From positions 1-31,188 of the forward strand of contig JANBPU010000192.1 of NCBI GenBank assembly GCA_027575805.1: 31,188 bases of DNA, written 5' to 3'. Shown in pieces: positions 18,275 through 30,606 of the stretch. The stretch comes from Mycoemilia scoparia (Eukaryota > Kickxellomycota > Kickxellomycetes > Kickxellales > Kickxellaceae). Each line of letters starts with the position of its first letter. The stretch's first letter is position 1. Position numbers and translations under genes: made by a program. The notes below the pieces were generated by a model, which saw nothing but the letters and a program-made list of their open reading frames with translations, had not been told where the DNA came from and ran no database searches.

Positions 18275-21200
18275 ATGGATAATGGTGCTGTGGAGGTAAG
18301 CCCTCAGCCCCAATTTCATTTTTGCCTTTTCGCATTTAGTTCTCTCTAATGTTCCTACTACCGCCACCACCACCACTTCACGAATACGCATCCTTATTTT
18401 TGTATATAGAAGAAAACACATCTGCAGACACAGAAACATCCATTTAAATATGACATCCGAGTTATTGGAGACCTGTACCCAGAAGATGAAAACCGTTCCA
18501 CCCGAGTGTCAGTAAAGGTAAGTGTGTTTGCTTTGCGCACACAGCTGGGGATGTTTGGATGTCTAAAATGTGATTTGTAGCTACATTTTAAAACGCATCT
18601 AATGTCTTTGAACATACATATTTTATGCAGATCCGGGGCAGCGAGGACCTGGAAAGCACCGATGGGGACGACGGTGCAAAAAGGGCGAAAGAATTCACCA
18701 TCACTGGTGGAGGCGGCCGCGTGGGGCACCACAGAAGAGACCACGTTGATTCTCCAGCGGAATCAGAAGCCACGTATAGTGTGCGTGGGGGTTCACAAAG
18801 TGGAGGCTCTGTTTTTTCTGGTCAATCTTCGAATAGGCCAGCATCAAACTCAAGGAGCATTTTCGAGCCCAAAACTCCAAGCAGCCTTGACAGAGGGCTT
18901 ACCTCAACTCCAAAGAGTGTGCTTTATAATAAAGGGGCGATCCACATCGCGACTTCGGAACGCTCGTGTCAGAGCAGTCCGCCTGTTAAGCGCCAGATGA
19001 TAATGAGTAGTCCTTGGAGAGCGGAGAGTATCCAGTCCGCTATCAAGGAAGGCTACGCGGCCCAACCAGAGAGTCCCACGCCTTCTAGCCATAGTGGTGG
19101 CTCATTTGTTGAGCCTAGCCTAGTAGGAGGCGGTGCTGGTGGTTTTGGCAGGAACATGTATTACGCTGATCCTATTTCAACACGAGACATGTACAGGAGT
19201 GCGAGCAGGTCATCCAACGTTTCTACGGGAACTCAGTCTTCTAGCTACGTCGACAAGATGGACAGGCTATTATCGCACTATTTCCGTCCCAACGAGCTAG
19301 AGGATTACCTGAAGGAGCTGAACCAGAGGCATCGTTTTATCGGGAGAGACTCGGAGCGGGGATCTGCTGTTGCATACGACGATGTTGTTTCGGTTCGAAA
19401 TATCAGTCCTGCTGCGGCCCACAGAAGAAGAAGCCCTTCTCCAATGCGGCCTCAAACACGAGAACCCCACTCATACCACCAACAAAATGAGAAAAAGTGG
19501 GAATCCATGAGTCAATACAAGCCTACTCCGCCAGACATGTCCTCGGCGTTTAAGGCTTTTGGGAAATCATCAGACAAGCCAGTGGAGATAAACAACAAAA
19601 GTATCATCATAGATTCTCCGTTTAAGGGCAGCGAGTCGAATTCAGCTATCAACAAGATCAATGCCAACACTACGCTAAATGCTGTTGAAGATAATAGCAG
19701 GGGTGCCGTGAAGAGGACCGAAGGAGTGCTTGATAGAATAAATGAGGAGAAGCACCCCTCACAGACAAATGGTCGCAACGTGAGCTTCAGGCCTGGAACA
19801 AAGGAGTCGTTTAATACTTCGGCAGAGAGCCAGCGTCGGTACACACCAAGCGTTGATCAGAATGAATCATTGTTTAGTGGAAAGCTTCGTGGTGGGGGTG
19901 CTGATCCAGGAGTGTCGGAGGATTCGCTTATTAGTCTGCCGATGTCGATATCTTCGCTTCCCTCTGAGCTTGCCGCCGTAATCAACAGGACTGGTGGTCT
20001 TGACAAGAGCAAGCTTAAGAAAACACATGCTGACCAAGACGTTGAGAGCCAAAGTAACTCTGTATCCAAACCTCATTCTCCTTTGCCACAAAAGAATATC
20101 AGTCATAGTGAGTTAAGCCAAGTCATGATGCGCACTGCCAATATGTCTATCGATGCTTCAAGAGATTCGCTTGATCGTGGCATGAGTTATCAGCAAAATA
20201 ATGCTAATTCTAGGACAGAGTATCCAGAACAATCTAGAGCAAAAAGTCAAGCTGGACTAAAGGGCGGTGGAGTTGAAACACCCGAAGCCCAAAGTGACGA
20301 CAACGAGCTTGCAGCAGTCTTTAGAAAACCCCAAAATTACAACCCCTCCCTCTCTTCCATGGTTCCGGCACATACTCACTCCATGTCTTCCCTTGACCTT
20401 AATTCTTCAAGAGAATCTCTAGTTAGACCAGACTATGGTTTGTCAGAGTGGACGCAGAGGAGGGCTGGTAAGGCCCAAAGCAGATATAGTAGCAGGCCTG
20501 GATCAATCATGGGTACCCCACATCTTAGAGCAAGAGCCGACAGTGTGCCAAGAAGGGACACCCCAATGCGTGTTGCAGCAGAAACTCCTGCATCTGACAA
20601 AAGATACTATGGCGGAGAAAGGGCTTATATAAGACAGGAATCGCCAATTCCTCAGGAGCCATCTCAACCCTACCAAAGACCAAATGCTCGTCAGGATTGC
20701 GAGGAATATAATGCAGAAAATACGCCTCAAGAGAACAATGAAGAGCGTGAGCCTTCACCACCAATGCCAAAACCACCAACCCCAGTTTTTGGGCGATTCC
20801 CATCTCCACCTGCATACATTAAGAATCGCGGAAAGGAGCCTAAAAAGGACAACAGTGATGTGGAAGAGGAATATGAAAATAAGGATAAGCAGCCTCAAGG
20901 CCAGCCTTATAACCAACATAGTGCACCAAATAATTATCAAGAGCGTGGCCCACGTCAGACAGAAATGCAGCCCCCTCCCAACGCAACGCTCCTAGACAGG
21001 CTTGATTTGGATCTACGTTCGCCACAACCTGCTGGAGACAACCATAAAAACCATAATGCGGAACCATATTACGACAGCGCTTCAACACTGATGAATCCAA
21101 CCCCTGATGCCAGCTACATGCATCTTCCAAAGGTAGTTGATGAGGACGAGGAAAGCGAGTATATTTCTTTCGCGCCGGCCCACAGGGATGCGTATTCAAA

Positions 21201-23340
21201 AAACCGACGCAAGTCATCCGGCCTTAGAAGAACAAACAGCGACGATAGCCTGGCCACAAGGGAAATATTCACAAGCGAACCAAACCGGGCCAAGCCAAGA
21301 CAGTCACGGAACTATCAAGAGGAGGAGCCCGTAAAACTTAGGGGCGGTGGTGGATGTAAAGAAGGTTTATCGCGGCCCTCTGCTCTGAGCAGGGCTAGTT
21401 TTGGCAGCGAGGACACGGTCCCTATAGTTCCACTGCCGAACTGTCATATCTGCTCACACTCGGTCAATCTTGTAGACAAGCTTGCCCCCCACAACTTCAT
21501 AGTACACCGGCAGTGCCTTTGTTGCCACACTTGCGAAGAGATGTTGACAATGGCCACATACAGATGCTATCAGAACAAGTTTTTCTGTGAGACTCATTTC
21601 AGAGACATCGCCAGTGACTCCAAGAAACCGCCAGAATACAAGCTATCGACAATGGCCAGAGGAATTGCTATCCCAAACTTCCATGAATTTGCTCGCAATG
21701 CCATTGAGACCAAACCCATCACCACAAAGTTTGGTACAAAGGATGGGCTTGACTTTATGAACAAAGCTGTCCAGGCTTCCTTCACATCTGTCGATGACTT
21801 TATACGGCACATGAGAGAGCAGCAGCAGATGGCTCTTAAGGACGACGAGAGCATGGAAAAGTACATGATGCTTAGTGGAAACTACGACCAAAAGAGATTG
21901 ATAGAGAGCATGCGGGAGCAGACAACGACCCCAAGAGGAACCCAATGGCTAACCGATAGGCTAATTGATCGTGAATTGAGAACCAAGATATACGAGAAAA
22001 AGTATAAGCTTGAACCTCAACCAGAACCTACAGCTGAATCAAACACCAAATCCAGGCCTAACAGCGCCGAACATAGTTCTCCAGAGCAACTTCGTGGCGG
22101 TGGGCGCATCAAGGCCCAAGACGAATCGTCTAAAATGCCATTACAAAAGACACTTCCTAGCAATGCTTCCACCACATCATTTTCTTCTGATACTCTAAAA
22201 AACGACACCATCAAGATCAACGGGTGGGATCAGCCCCTCTGCCCATCCTGTGACAAGGTCATATATCCAGCCGATAAGATGGTATTTGAAAAGTATGCGT
22301 ACCACCAATCTTGCTTCCGATGCCGCAAGTGCAAAAGAATACTGAATGCTGTTAGTGCACTGAGAGTCAAGGGAAATATATTTTGCCAGACGCATGGAAA
22401 AGCCTTGTTACGTAGGCGCAGCAACATATTGCACAACAGTACTTCCAGACGCAGAAGGTCAGGCAGACTTGAGGACAATGCAAAAGAACAAATCATTCCT
22501 TCATCCAAGGATCGAAGCAGAAGGCGCAGTTCCCGTCGTGTCAGCGGCTTGGTAAAGAATGGCCATAAAAAGGATAGCGAGGCTTCTGGTGTTTCCAAAG
22601 GACCGTCAAGCAAACCTGATAGCGGTGCTGTTGAAGATCCAGCTTCAGCCCTCAATGACTTTTTGTCTGCGGCCACGGATCAAATCGTCAAAGAGAAGGG
22701 TACCATTGAGAACCCAGATCCGATTTCCAAGCTTTCAAATATTGTTAATACACCCGAAAAGCCATCCTTTGACATCAACATCCTGAATAAGCCTCGCTCA
22801 CCACCGCCAAAAAGGCCCGAATCGACAGCCACCTCGATATCATCCGTCTCTTCTCCATCAAAGAGCGTCTTTAGATCCAAAAACAGCACATCTGCCTCTT
22901 CATACACAAACGACATTGTCAATTCTCTTCGAGAAGAGGCCACAAGACTGATGGAAGAAGGAAATCGAGAGTTAAGCCAGAAGCGACAGCAACATCAGAA
23001 GCGAATCCCTGAAAACAAAGACGCGTTTTTATCATCTCGTGGCCCATCGATTGCTGAAAATATGCACCTAACCAGCAGTGCTGATGGTCGAGTATCAGTC
23101 TCAAGCCACTTTGATCCCTTCCAAGAAGAAACTGATAATAGCAACAACGAGTCGCCTAATCCTGGAAATGTCGAGCATCCCAAATCCACAGACAACCACA
23201 TCTTTGGCCGCATGCGTCCTGGACCTTTTGGACCAGCACCTCCAGCCCATTTTGCCAGTCCATTTATGGAGATTGAAAGGCAGTTTGGCGAAAACGGTCG
23301 AAGCAACAACGTATCTCCATTCCTACGGACGCAAAAGTAA
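18275..23340 (+). CDS. Large two-LIM-domain protein, probable polarity/cytoskeletal scaffold
   Basis: Exons 18275-18295, 18410-18517 and 18631-23340 splice in frame (MDNGAVE / KKTHLQ...VSVK / IRGSEDL...), giving about 1,612 aa. Most of the first 950 residues are Ser/Pro/Arg-rich and disordered. LIM1 at about 981-1033 (CHIC...HRQCLCCHTC...FFCETHF) and LIM2 at about 1247-1300 (CPSC...HQSCFRCRKC...IFCQTH) keep the Cys/His zinc ligands. Between them is a helical stretch (FTSVDDFIRHMREQQQ...WLTDRLIDRELRTKIYEKKYK) that I do not recognise. The tail is disordered. LLDRLDLDL at about 830-838 resembles a paxillin LD motif. Short LRGGG/LKGGG motifs recur (about 462, 586, 946, 1197). No RhoGAP domain is present, so it is unlike Lrg1; Pxl1/paxillin-like scaffolds are the nearest idea. 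The exact orthologue is unknown. Confidence 0.85.
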
Positions 23341-24547
23341 ACCCCAACAAAATATACCTGGCAGTAGTAGTAGTAATAGCAGTCTGTTATGTAAATCACT
23401 AATCTCGAAATAATCCATATACTCGTATTGTTATTTATTGGTCTTTTAATGACACTTTGAAATCTCGTAAAAAAGTCTTAAATTGTTCAAAAAACAAAAA
23501 ATTGTACACCCAGTTTTATTGTAAATGAGAGCTTGGAACTATTGACTATATCCTACGACAACCACGCCATGACTACACACTACCCCAACTTTCTCATGTC
23601 TCGTTTATGTGACCCTCCTCCCTCTCCTTAAATACTCCTTGGCTCCTAAAACTCAACTCGCCCCATTAATCGTACCTCCGCCAGAATACCCTTCATAACA
23701 TATCCCTTCATGCCTGCTGCCAGTCTACTACCCACATTTTATACGACACTAGAACCTAGAACACTATCTTTTTTCATCGAAATGATTTTATTTCAAACAT
23801 ATTTATACATCGCATTCCACCCAAACAAAAAATTATATGACCCTATATAGTCTTCTCCTACTCTACTCATACATACACATATATCCTTTACTCGCCACAT
23901 TTTTCCATATTTATTTACCACCTCCTTCCTTTTTGCATCTTATCTTTTCCTCAAGAAGCTGTCTTGTTTAAAAATAACATTAGCCTAAAAAATTATGTCA
24001 TCATCAACTATAGAATAACATTGTTACTGTTTTGAATATCATTTTTAAGATAATAAAAGATGTTTAATTGATTTGTTGTCCGAATATAAATCTATAATGT
24101 TATGTAAGTCCAAATGCTATAAATTAAACACAGTGCCTATATTTGCCGAGATCGAGACGTAAATGCCTGGTTGTTGTTGTTGTTGCTGCTGCTGCTGCTG
24201 ATGTGAGGTAAAATTCATAAATTCATAAATGGCTTGGGGGAGGGATAAGGATTCAGTTTATTCCATCCACTGTTGTTTATTATGCACAAGTCCAATATAA
24301 CCAAACAAGCCGTATCATATATTGGAGACTACTTGTCATGAGCTCATATAAAGACTTGGTATTCCCTCTACCTCCCCCTTTGTTTTTGCAATTTTTACTC
24401 ATCTTTCTTTTCCATACTTTTAATTCCTTCATAAATAGTCTCTCGTCATATATCTCATTTTTATACAAAAGGTCCAAGAGCCAACCTTTACGAAACAAAC
24501 GGCATATATATATATATATATACTCATATTTCAATAGAACAAACACA
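23341..24547. other. Gene-free spacer with TTG/CTG microsatellite and promoter
   Basis: Pyrimidine-rich at about 23560-23960, then AT-rich. A compound (TTG)n(CTG)n tract occupies 24171-24200. A (TA)n run at 24505-24521 lies about 27 bp before the ATG at 24548 and could act as its TATA element. No other gene is visible. Confidence 0.6.
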
Positions 24548-24865
24548 ATGAAGCCAACAACATATTCGCAGCATTTATTACTAATAATATCATTGGTATT
24601 GCTAGTTGTTTTGAGTATCCAATTGGTTATGGCGCACGGAGACCATGGCCATGGAGAAGAATGTCCGGCGGCGGCAGCAGCAAGGAGTAAGGGCGGTAAT
24701 GCACTCAGACCGGAGCTGCGCGATAGTAAAGACCATGCCGAAATGATCAATAAGATGATTGAGTTAAGTCATCAAATGTACCTAGCAAAGTACGGACAAG
24801 GAAATGATCTTGAAAAGCGGGTAGATTTTGATCGAGTAATGAATAAACCAAGAGAGGAACTATGA
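24548..24865 (+). CDS. Small secretory-pathway protein, His-rich, ending REEL
   Basis: Single-exon gene for a 105-aa protein of unknown family. Residues 1-29 form a signal peptide (long Leu/Ile/Val core HLLLIISLVLLVVLSIQLVMA). The mature start AHGDHGHGEECP could bind metal ions through His and Cys. A charged helical part follows (SKDHAEMINKMIELSHQMYLAKYG), and the chain ends DFDRVMNKPREEL. The last four residues, REEL, resemble KDEL-type ER-retrieval signals, so an ER-luminal protein is possible; this is inference. Codons upstream in the same frame to 24338 are rejected because they cross the (TA)n tract and would bury the signal peptide. The gene is transcribed in the same direction as its LIM and CLU1 neighbours but is far from both. 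Confidence 0.65.
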   Translation: MKPTTYSQHLLLIISLVLLVVLSIQLVMAHGDHGHGEECPAAAAARSKGGNALRPELRDSKDHAEMINKMIELSHQMYLAKYGQGNDLEKRVDFDRVMNKPREEL

Positions 24866-24908
24866 TTTATAATAATATTAATAATGATTTGCGTATTGGG
24901 GCCGACCA

Positions 24909-25380
24909 CTATTGATATTTACTACTACTACTACAAGCTTCGTACTGTTTAAATGATATTGATAAATAAATATCTAGGCTTGACTTTTGAATACTACAGG
25001 AGTTGTCTGGGTTAATTTCATCCAGCATCTGTTGTTTGATTTCAAGTGAAAAAGTGCAAATATTTGTTGTATGATGAGCATCTTGGCAGTAACTACAGAG
25101 CATCGTAGTGTTTCCTGCTTATAAATCTGCAGACAGTCGCATTGGTGCTCCAAATAGCCCTCTCGAAGCATTTCCCTAATCGTAGGTGTATGATACTTTG
25201 GTTGATCAAGTGGCTTGTGTAAGGAAGGCACATGCGAGTGTCTACTAGCCACTGTTCAATATCTGATGTAATGGCATTGAGCACTTGAATCGCCAAAAGT
25301 GGTATGGATGGCAGAGAGACTTGTACCGGCCGGCATGTCTTTTGCAAAAATCCATGCGATCTAATGTTTGGAGGAGATAT
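24909..25380 (-). pseudogene. Degraded coding relic with CCHC zinc knuckle (gag-like)
   Basis: On the minus strand, 25056-25097 encodes CSYCQDAHHTTNIC, an exact CX2CX4HX4C knuckle, followed by TFSLEIKQQMLDEINP. This resembles the nucleocapsid part of retrotransposon Gag (copia-type knuckles have a similar C..C....H....C..L). An in-frame stop lies a few codons upstream. Protein-like sequence continues in other frames: TIREMLREGYLEHQCDCLQ in one, and PLLAIQVLNAITSDIEQWLV in another (to about 25347). Two frameshifts in about 300 bp suggest a decayed copy rather than a working gene. No polymerase or LTR was found nearby. A chance knuckle cannot be excluded. Confidence 0.35.
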
Positions 25381-25384
25381 GTGT

Positions 25385-25460
25385 AGTTATTTTCGAAGGG
25401 CTATAGAGTCACTCATTTGGCTGTGTTTGCCCCTATAATCATTCACCCTTCAAAAATTAT
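25385..25460 (-). mobile_element. MITE-like element, copy 2 (inverted, diverged)
   Basis: The right end TTCACCCTTCAAAAATTAT (25442-25460) is the perfect complement of the 19-bp TIR of copy 3. The interior CATTTGGCTGTGTTTGCCCC then TATAATCA aligns with the complement of copy 3 (CATTTAGCTGTGATTCCCAC then TATAATCA). The left end GTTATTTTCGAAGGGC is a decayed TIR. The element is shorter than copy 3 because of internal deletions. Outside the TIR, GATCCATATG is also shared with copy 3. Confidence 0.65.
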
Positions 25461-26113
25461 GATCCATATGTGGGGGTGTGCGGTATTTAGTTAAAAATTC
25501 TCCTAACAAGTAGCAAGGGGGAATTTCGGTTATTAAGTACCGACACTGTCCTTTGCTATAGTATAGTTGCTAATAACCAGCCCATTTGCATGGTGGCCAG
25601 TGGATAATTACTGTAAGCCCTGCTTGCAGCAGAGCTTTTGATGGATATAAATCTGCAGCGCAAATTGCTTTCGCCCACAAGCTAGGATACACACAATGCC
25701 TTCGCCAGTCTGACAGTGCTCCACAATTGGTGGATCAGGCCACCTTAGCCAATGCACTTTGGGATTGCAACGCCATGGTTTTTCTGCCCTTAGTGTTTAG
25801 TAGCCTGTGAGAGTGATAACGACGCTACCAGAGAAAAATTGTGCCTGTAAAATGCTAAGGCAAAGTCTAGATTGTGTATGCGACTCTCTCTGTTTTTATG
25901 AAAGCCATTTTCTATCCTCTTTCAATCTTCTTGCTTAATAGGCTTCCACAAAACTTATCATCTCCTTCTGTCTTTTACACCTTAGTTTACAGGTCAGTAC
26001 AAAACATGCTCACATGACTCTAGCGATTACCTTTAAAATGGCAGCAGACGAAGACTAACTAATAGGAATGTGTAATTGCATTTACATAGCCACGGGCAAA
26101 TATTTTATTTAAT
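25461..26113. other. Spacer upstream of CLU1
   Basis: No gene supported. A 74-aa plus-strand ORF (25586-25810) and its minus shadow have fairly even codon use but no recognised domain, and neither is called. The right end must contain the CLU1 promoter; no clear TATA box was identified. Confidence 0.45.
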
Positions 26114-29100
26114 ATGACTGAGGTTATCAACCCCACTGCCATGGAACACTCTAATACTAACGATGCTACCAAGGATCAAGTACCTTCGACTACACAGCAG
26201 GAACAGTCATTAGCCCCTAATGGCGCTGATTCCCCACAAAATGAGGAAGCTCAAAATCTCCCAGGTAGGTCAATTGATAGGAACCAATAGCCTATTTTTC
26301 AGGAAAGCAGTCTGGGCGGTTGGTCATTATTGCTACGTTGCTGCTATACTGTCGATGCGATCTGTCATCATGCTATATATTTTCCATTTATCTGTCAAAA
26401 CTCCATACTAATAACGTCTACTCTAATGCTTGTGAATAGTAGAAGAGCCTATTTATCAGCTTACCATTAAGGCTCCAAATGGTGCTTCGATCTCTATAGC
26501 AGTAAGTAGTATGCTGAAAAAAAAACTGACAGATCAGCAGTATTTTTATCAAGAGCTTTCGATCTGATATGATGCTATGTTTTTGTTACATCTGGTAGGT
26601 AACAGCTCAAGAGCCAATCCAGAATATTAAGCAGGTTGTTACCGAGACAGCTGATACGATGGAATATTCTTGCTTCTCTCTATCTTACAACGGCACTCGT
26701 CTAAACGAGTTTACAGAAATAGGCGAGATCGCCGATTTGCCAATGGAGGCTGTTTTGGAGGTAGTTGAAGACACTTATACTGAGCGCGAGGCTCGTATAC
26801 ACGTGTCCCGACTTATTGATCTACTAGCCGGTCCAGATGCAATTGTCCCAGAGAGTGCTGGAATAGATGCTGGTGTTTCTCTTTTATCCAAAGTCAAATA
26901 CCCTGATGGCATTGAAGCTACCGATCTCAAGGGACACACAGAAGATAATGAGAGCGCAGCCGCATCTGGATCCGAAAGTGGCGAAAAGCGCGAGAACGGT
27001 GGAAAGAGCAATGGCAAGAAAAAGAAGACACAGGACAATAGCCAGCCTGATGAGGAGAGCAAGGCCTTCAGCGAGTCCACCTTTACAAAGGACCACCCAT
27101 TTGTTGAGTACAGTTCTGAAATTCCGGCTCCACTGTCTTTCATTTCCAAAAAATTCAACAGCCAGGGCGGTACCACCAGCGAGAAGCTTCCCAAGTGTTT
27201 GAAGCAGCTCGTTCTATCCGGATGGAACCCAGTTCCTCGCTACCGTCAACTTCGCGGAGACTTGCTTTATCTGCTGGTTACTACACTTGAGGGTGAGTCT
27301 TACCATATAACTGCCTCGACCAAGGGATTCTTTGTCAACCAGTCCAGCTTGACCAGATTCAACCCATCTCCTCGTACTACTCAGCAATTGAATGGCCACG
27401 CAAAGAAACCCAATGCTAGTAAGAAGGACACTTCTAGCCTCTATTCTCACTCTCTTGTAAACCTCCTGAACAAGCTCTCCAAGCAGTTCCAGGTTCACTA
27501 TGCCAGACTCCATCAATGGATGCAATCCCGTGACGCCCTAGAAATTCTTCCATTCTCATCAAGCTTCCATGCTGCCGTCCCATGGATGGTTGTTGGCTCC
27601 AAGAACGACCAATTGGCTTCCATTGGAACTTCTCTAAGCCCTAAGCAGGACGTACTTCTCAACGGAGCCGGTCACTTTAACACCAACTCCTACGATGTTT
27701 CCCGTACTCAGCAGGTGCTTCTCCGCAATGGATCTCGTGGTGTTGAAGGTCTACGCGACTGGAATGATGACCTCCAGACACTTCGTGAGCTTCCCCGCGA
27801 GAATCTTTCCGAACGTGTTCTAAGAGACCGTCAAATCCACAAATGGCAGGCTGAATTTACTGAGGCCGCTGTTGCTGGTGCTATGGCTGTTGTCGATGGT
27901 GAGCTTCTCCCAATCAACCCACTTGATCCTGTTGACCAACAAATGTATCTCCGCGAGAACATCTTTTACTCAAAGGGGACAGACAGCAGAGACACATTTG
28001 CTGAGCTTGGCGGTGATGAGGCTGCACACGTTGCTACTGGCAAGGACATTGAAGGTGTTCGCCTTATTAACAGGATAGATCCCAAGAGCATCCACACACT
28101 TGGCTCAGTGGTTGTGGATTACCGTGGTACTCGTGTTGTTGCTCAGACTATTGTTCCCGGAATCTTTAGTAGCCATAGTGAGAAGCAAATTGTGTACGGT
28201 TCCATTGACAATGGGAAAAAGATCGAATCTTCTGAGGATTTCCACCAAGTTGTCAAGGATGAAATCTCAAAGGCTTTACATCTCCCTGAACATCAAGTAA
28301 AGGACGAGGACGGAAAGCTTTATACTCTCTACACCTCTGTTGAAACTAAGGGAATTATCGGAACAGATCAGCGCAAATACCTTCTCGATCTCTACCGCCT
28401 CAACCCAGTTGACATTGAATTCTTTGAGGAATCCTGCCAGAAAGAATCTGCCGAGGGCCATGAAGCCTACCCCCATAAGCTTGTATTCTTGAGAAGAGAA
28501 TTGATTGACATATTCTGGGATACACGTGTTCGTCAGGCTATTCAGGAATATATGGCAAATAACAAGGCTAGCGAAGAAAAGGCCAACGAAGATAAGGATG
28601 GCGGAAATGGCTCTGATGAAAAGGAGGAAAAGACGGAGAAGGAGACTCTTGAAGAGATCTCTAAGGAAGGTCAGATGGTTCAGGAGCAACTTGAAAAGTT
28701 GAGCCTTACTTTGGAATTCAATCCAGATCTGTTTACATCTGCAGACATTTCCGAAAATCTCAAGGATGAAGAGAATGTTGACAATCAGCACAAAACCCTT
28801 CGTGAGGCTTCCAAGTTCTTGCGTGATGTAGTCATTCCATCTCTTGTTCGTGACCTTTCTACATACTCTGTCTCCCCCATTGACAGCAGCAGTCTTACCC
28901 GTCTAATGCACCGCCGTGGTGTCAACATGCGCTATTTGGGTCTCATTGCCAAACTTTTGGAGTCTGGATCCGCTGAAGAAAAGGAAGCTGTTGCTTCTTC
29001 AGAGGAAAAGACTGAATCTAATGAGGAGGAGAAGGGCGGAGAAAAGGATGAAGAGAAGAAGGAAGATCAGGAAAAGCTTGCTTCCCAAGGATTTGCTGGA

Positions 29101-30606
29101 GCTCATGTCTTCACCTTGGTTATTCGCGAGATGGTTGTCCGTGCCACTAAGCATATTGTCCGCAAGGCATTCCGCCAGACACCACTCGAGTTGCACCCTG
29201 AAGCCTTTGCTCATGTTCTTAACTGCCTTCTAGGATCGAGAGTCAATGCCGACCCCTCATCTATCCTCTCAAAGGATGCTAAGGAAACCAGTGCCTTGGC
29301 TTCACTCACTACAGACAGCCTAATCGATCTCATCAAGAAAGATGTTGGTCAGAGATACCAATACACTCTTCCAGAGGACCTTGTTGAGAAATACATCCAT
29401 AACTGTGAGGGTGTTCTATTGCGCGAGGTCTGCAAGGCTTTGGGCGCCCAATTGCATAGCCGCGACTACAGATTTGTCAAGGTATCTGAAGAAGAACTCC
29501 TTGACAACGTCAAGAACGCCATCAAAGCACCCACAAAAGGTAGAAGCTCACCCAATGTTAATGGTCAGGGACAAAAGTTAACCAAGCAGCAGAGAAATGC
29601 TCTCAAGGAAAAGGCAAAGGAAGAATCCAACCGCCCCACAACCTTCATGGCTGACGATGTATGCAACTTCTATCCTTTGGTAACTGAAGCCTCTCACTTC
29701 AGCTCATTTGTCGATGAGGCATCAGAAGCTGGAAGCATTGCTCTTTCTAGAGGACAAAGAGAACTTGGCCTGGAACTTCTTCTTGAATCTCTAACCCTTC
29801 ATGAACAGACATACGGATTCTTGCATGTTGAGACTGGCCGTTGCTACGCATCCGTTGCTATGTTGTATTACCAAGCCAACGAAGTCGCCCAAGCATGCCA
29901 GTTCATGCAGAAAGCTGCCATAATTTGTGAGCGCACCCAGGGACTTGACAGCTCAGAGTCCATTTTCAACTACTTGAATCTTGGTTTGCTTGAACACTCC
30001 CAGTCGAATACACTTACAGCCCTACGCTATGTACGTCACGCTCTTGATTTGTGGTCTATGGTCGATACTCCTGGACACCCAGACAGATCCACTGCCTTCA
30101 GCAATATTGGTGCTATGCTACAGCACTACAGGCTATATGAAGAGTCCCTCAAATACTTCCAGCATTCCACCAAAACTCTTACTAACGCATTTGGCGAAAA
30201 AAATATTATCACTGCCACCAGTTACCACATCCTTGCTAAATCATATACCTTGGTTGGTGATCTCCAAAAGGCAATGGAGGCAGAACAGATAGCCTACAGA
30301 GTCTTCTTGGAGCAGCTCGGAGAGGACGACAAACGCACAAAGGAAAGCAAGGAATGGCTTCACGAATTGACTGCTAGTGCAGTCCAACTGGCCAAGCTTG
30401 ACAAGCTCGCACGTATCCAAAAGCAAAACATGTTAAATAAGCGTGCAGCTACGCACAAGCCGGTTGCAGCCACATCTTCCAAGAGCTCTAAATCGGGTGG
30501 TAAGAGTAAGGCAGAGATTGGATCAAAAGCCCACCTTTCTATCGATGAGCTGATGGACTACATACACGGAACAAACTCGAACCCAAGGCCCTCTTCTAAA
30601 AACTAA
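26114..30606 (+). CDS. CLU1: Clu1/CLUH, clustered-mitochondria protein (three exons)
   Basis: Exons 26114-26264, 26440-26501 and 26599-30606 splice in frame to about 1,406 aa. The splice restores the family N terminus: PIYQLTIKAPNGASISIAVTAQEPIQNIKQVV...YSCFSLSYNGTRLNEFTEIGEI...EDTYTEREARIHVSRLIDLL, the ubiquitin-like CLU_N region (about 52-150). The central CLU domain is around 400-700 (DWNDDLQTLRELPRENLSER, QKYLLDLYRLNP-like core KYLLDLYRLNPVDIEFFEE). Two acidic Lys/Glu-rich linkers are present. An eIF3-p135-type region is near 830 (SSLTRLMHRRGVNMRYLGLI), TPR-like repeats run about 1105-1315, and the tail is basic. Clu1 proteins bind nuclear mRNAs for mitochondrial proteins and keep mitochondria dispersed; yeast Clu1 also associates with eIF3. 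The length is close to the family's usual length, and no break is seen. Confidence 0.95.

Noticed and set aside
25586..25810. 74-aa plus-strand ORF and its antisense near the MITE
   Set aside because: Looked briefly protein-like on both strands but matches no family I know; insufficient support.
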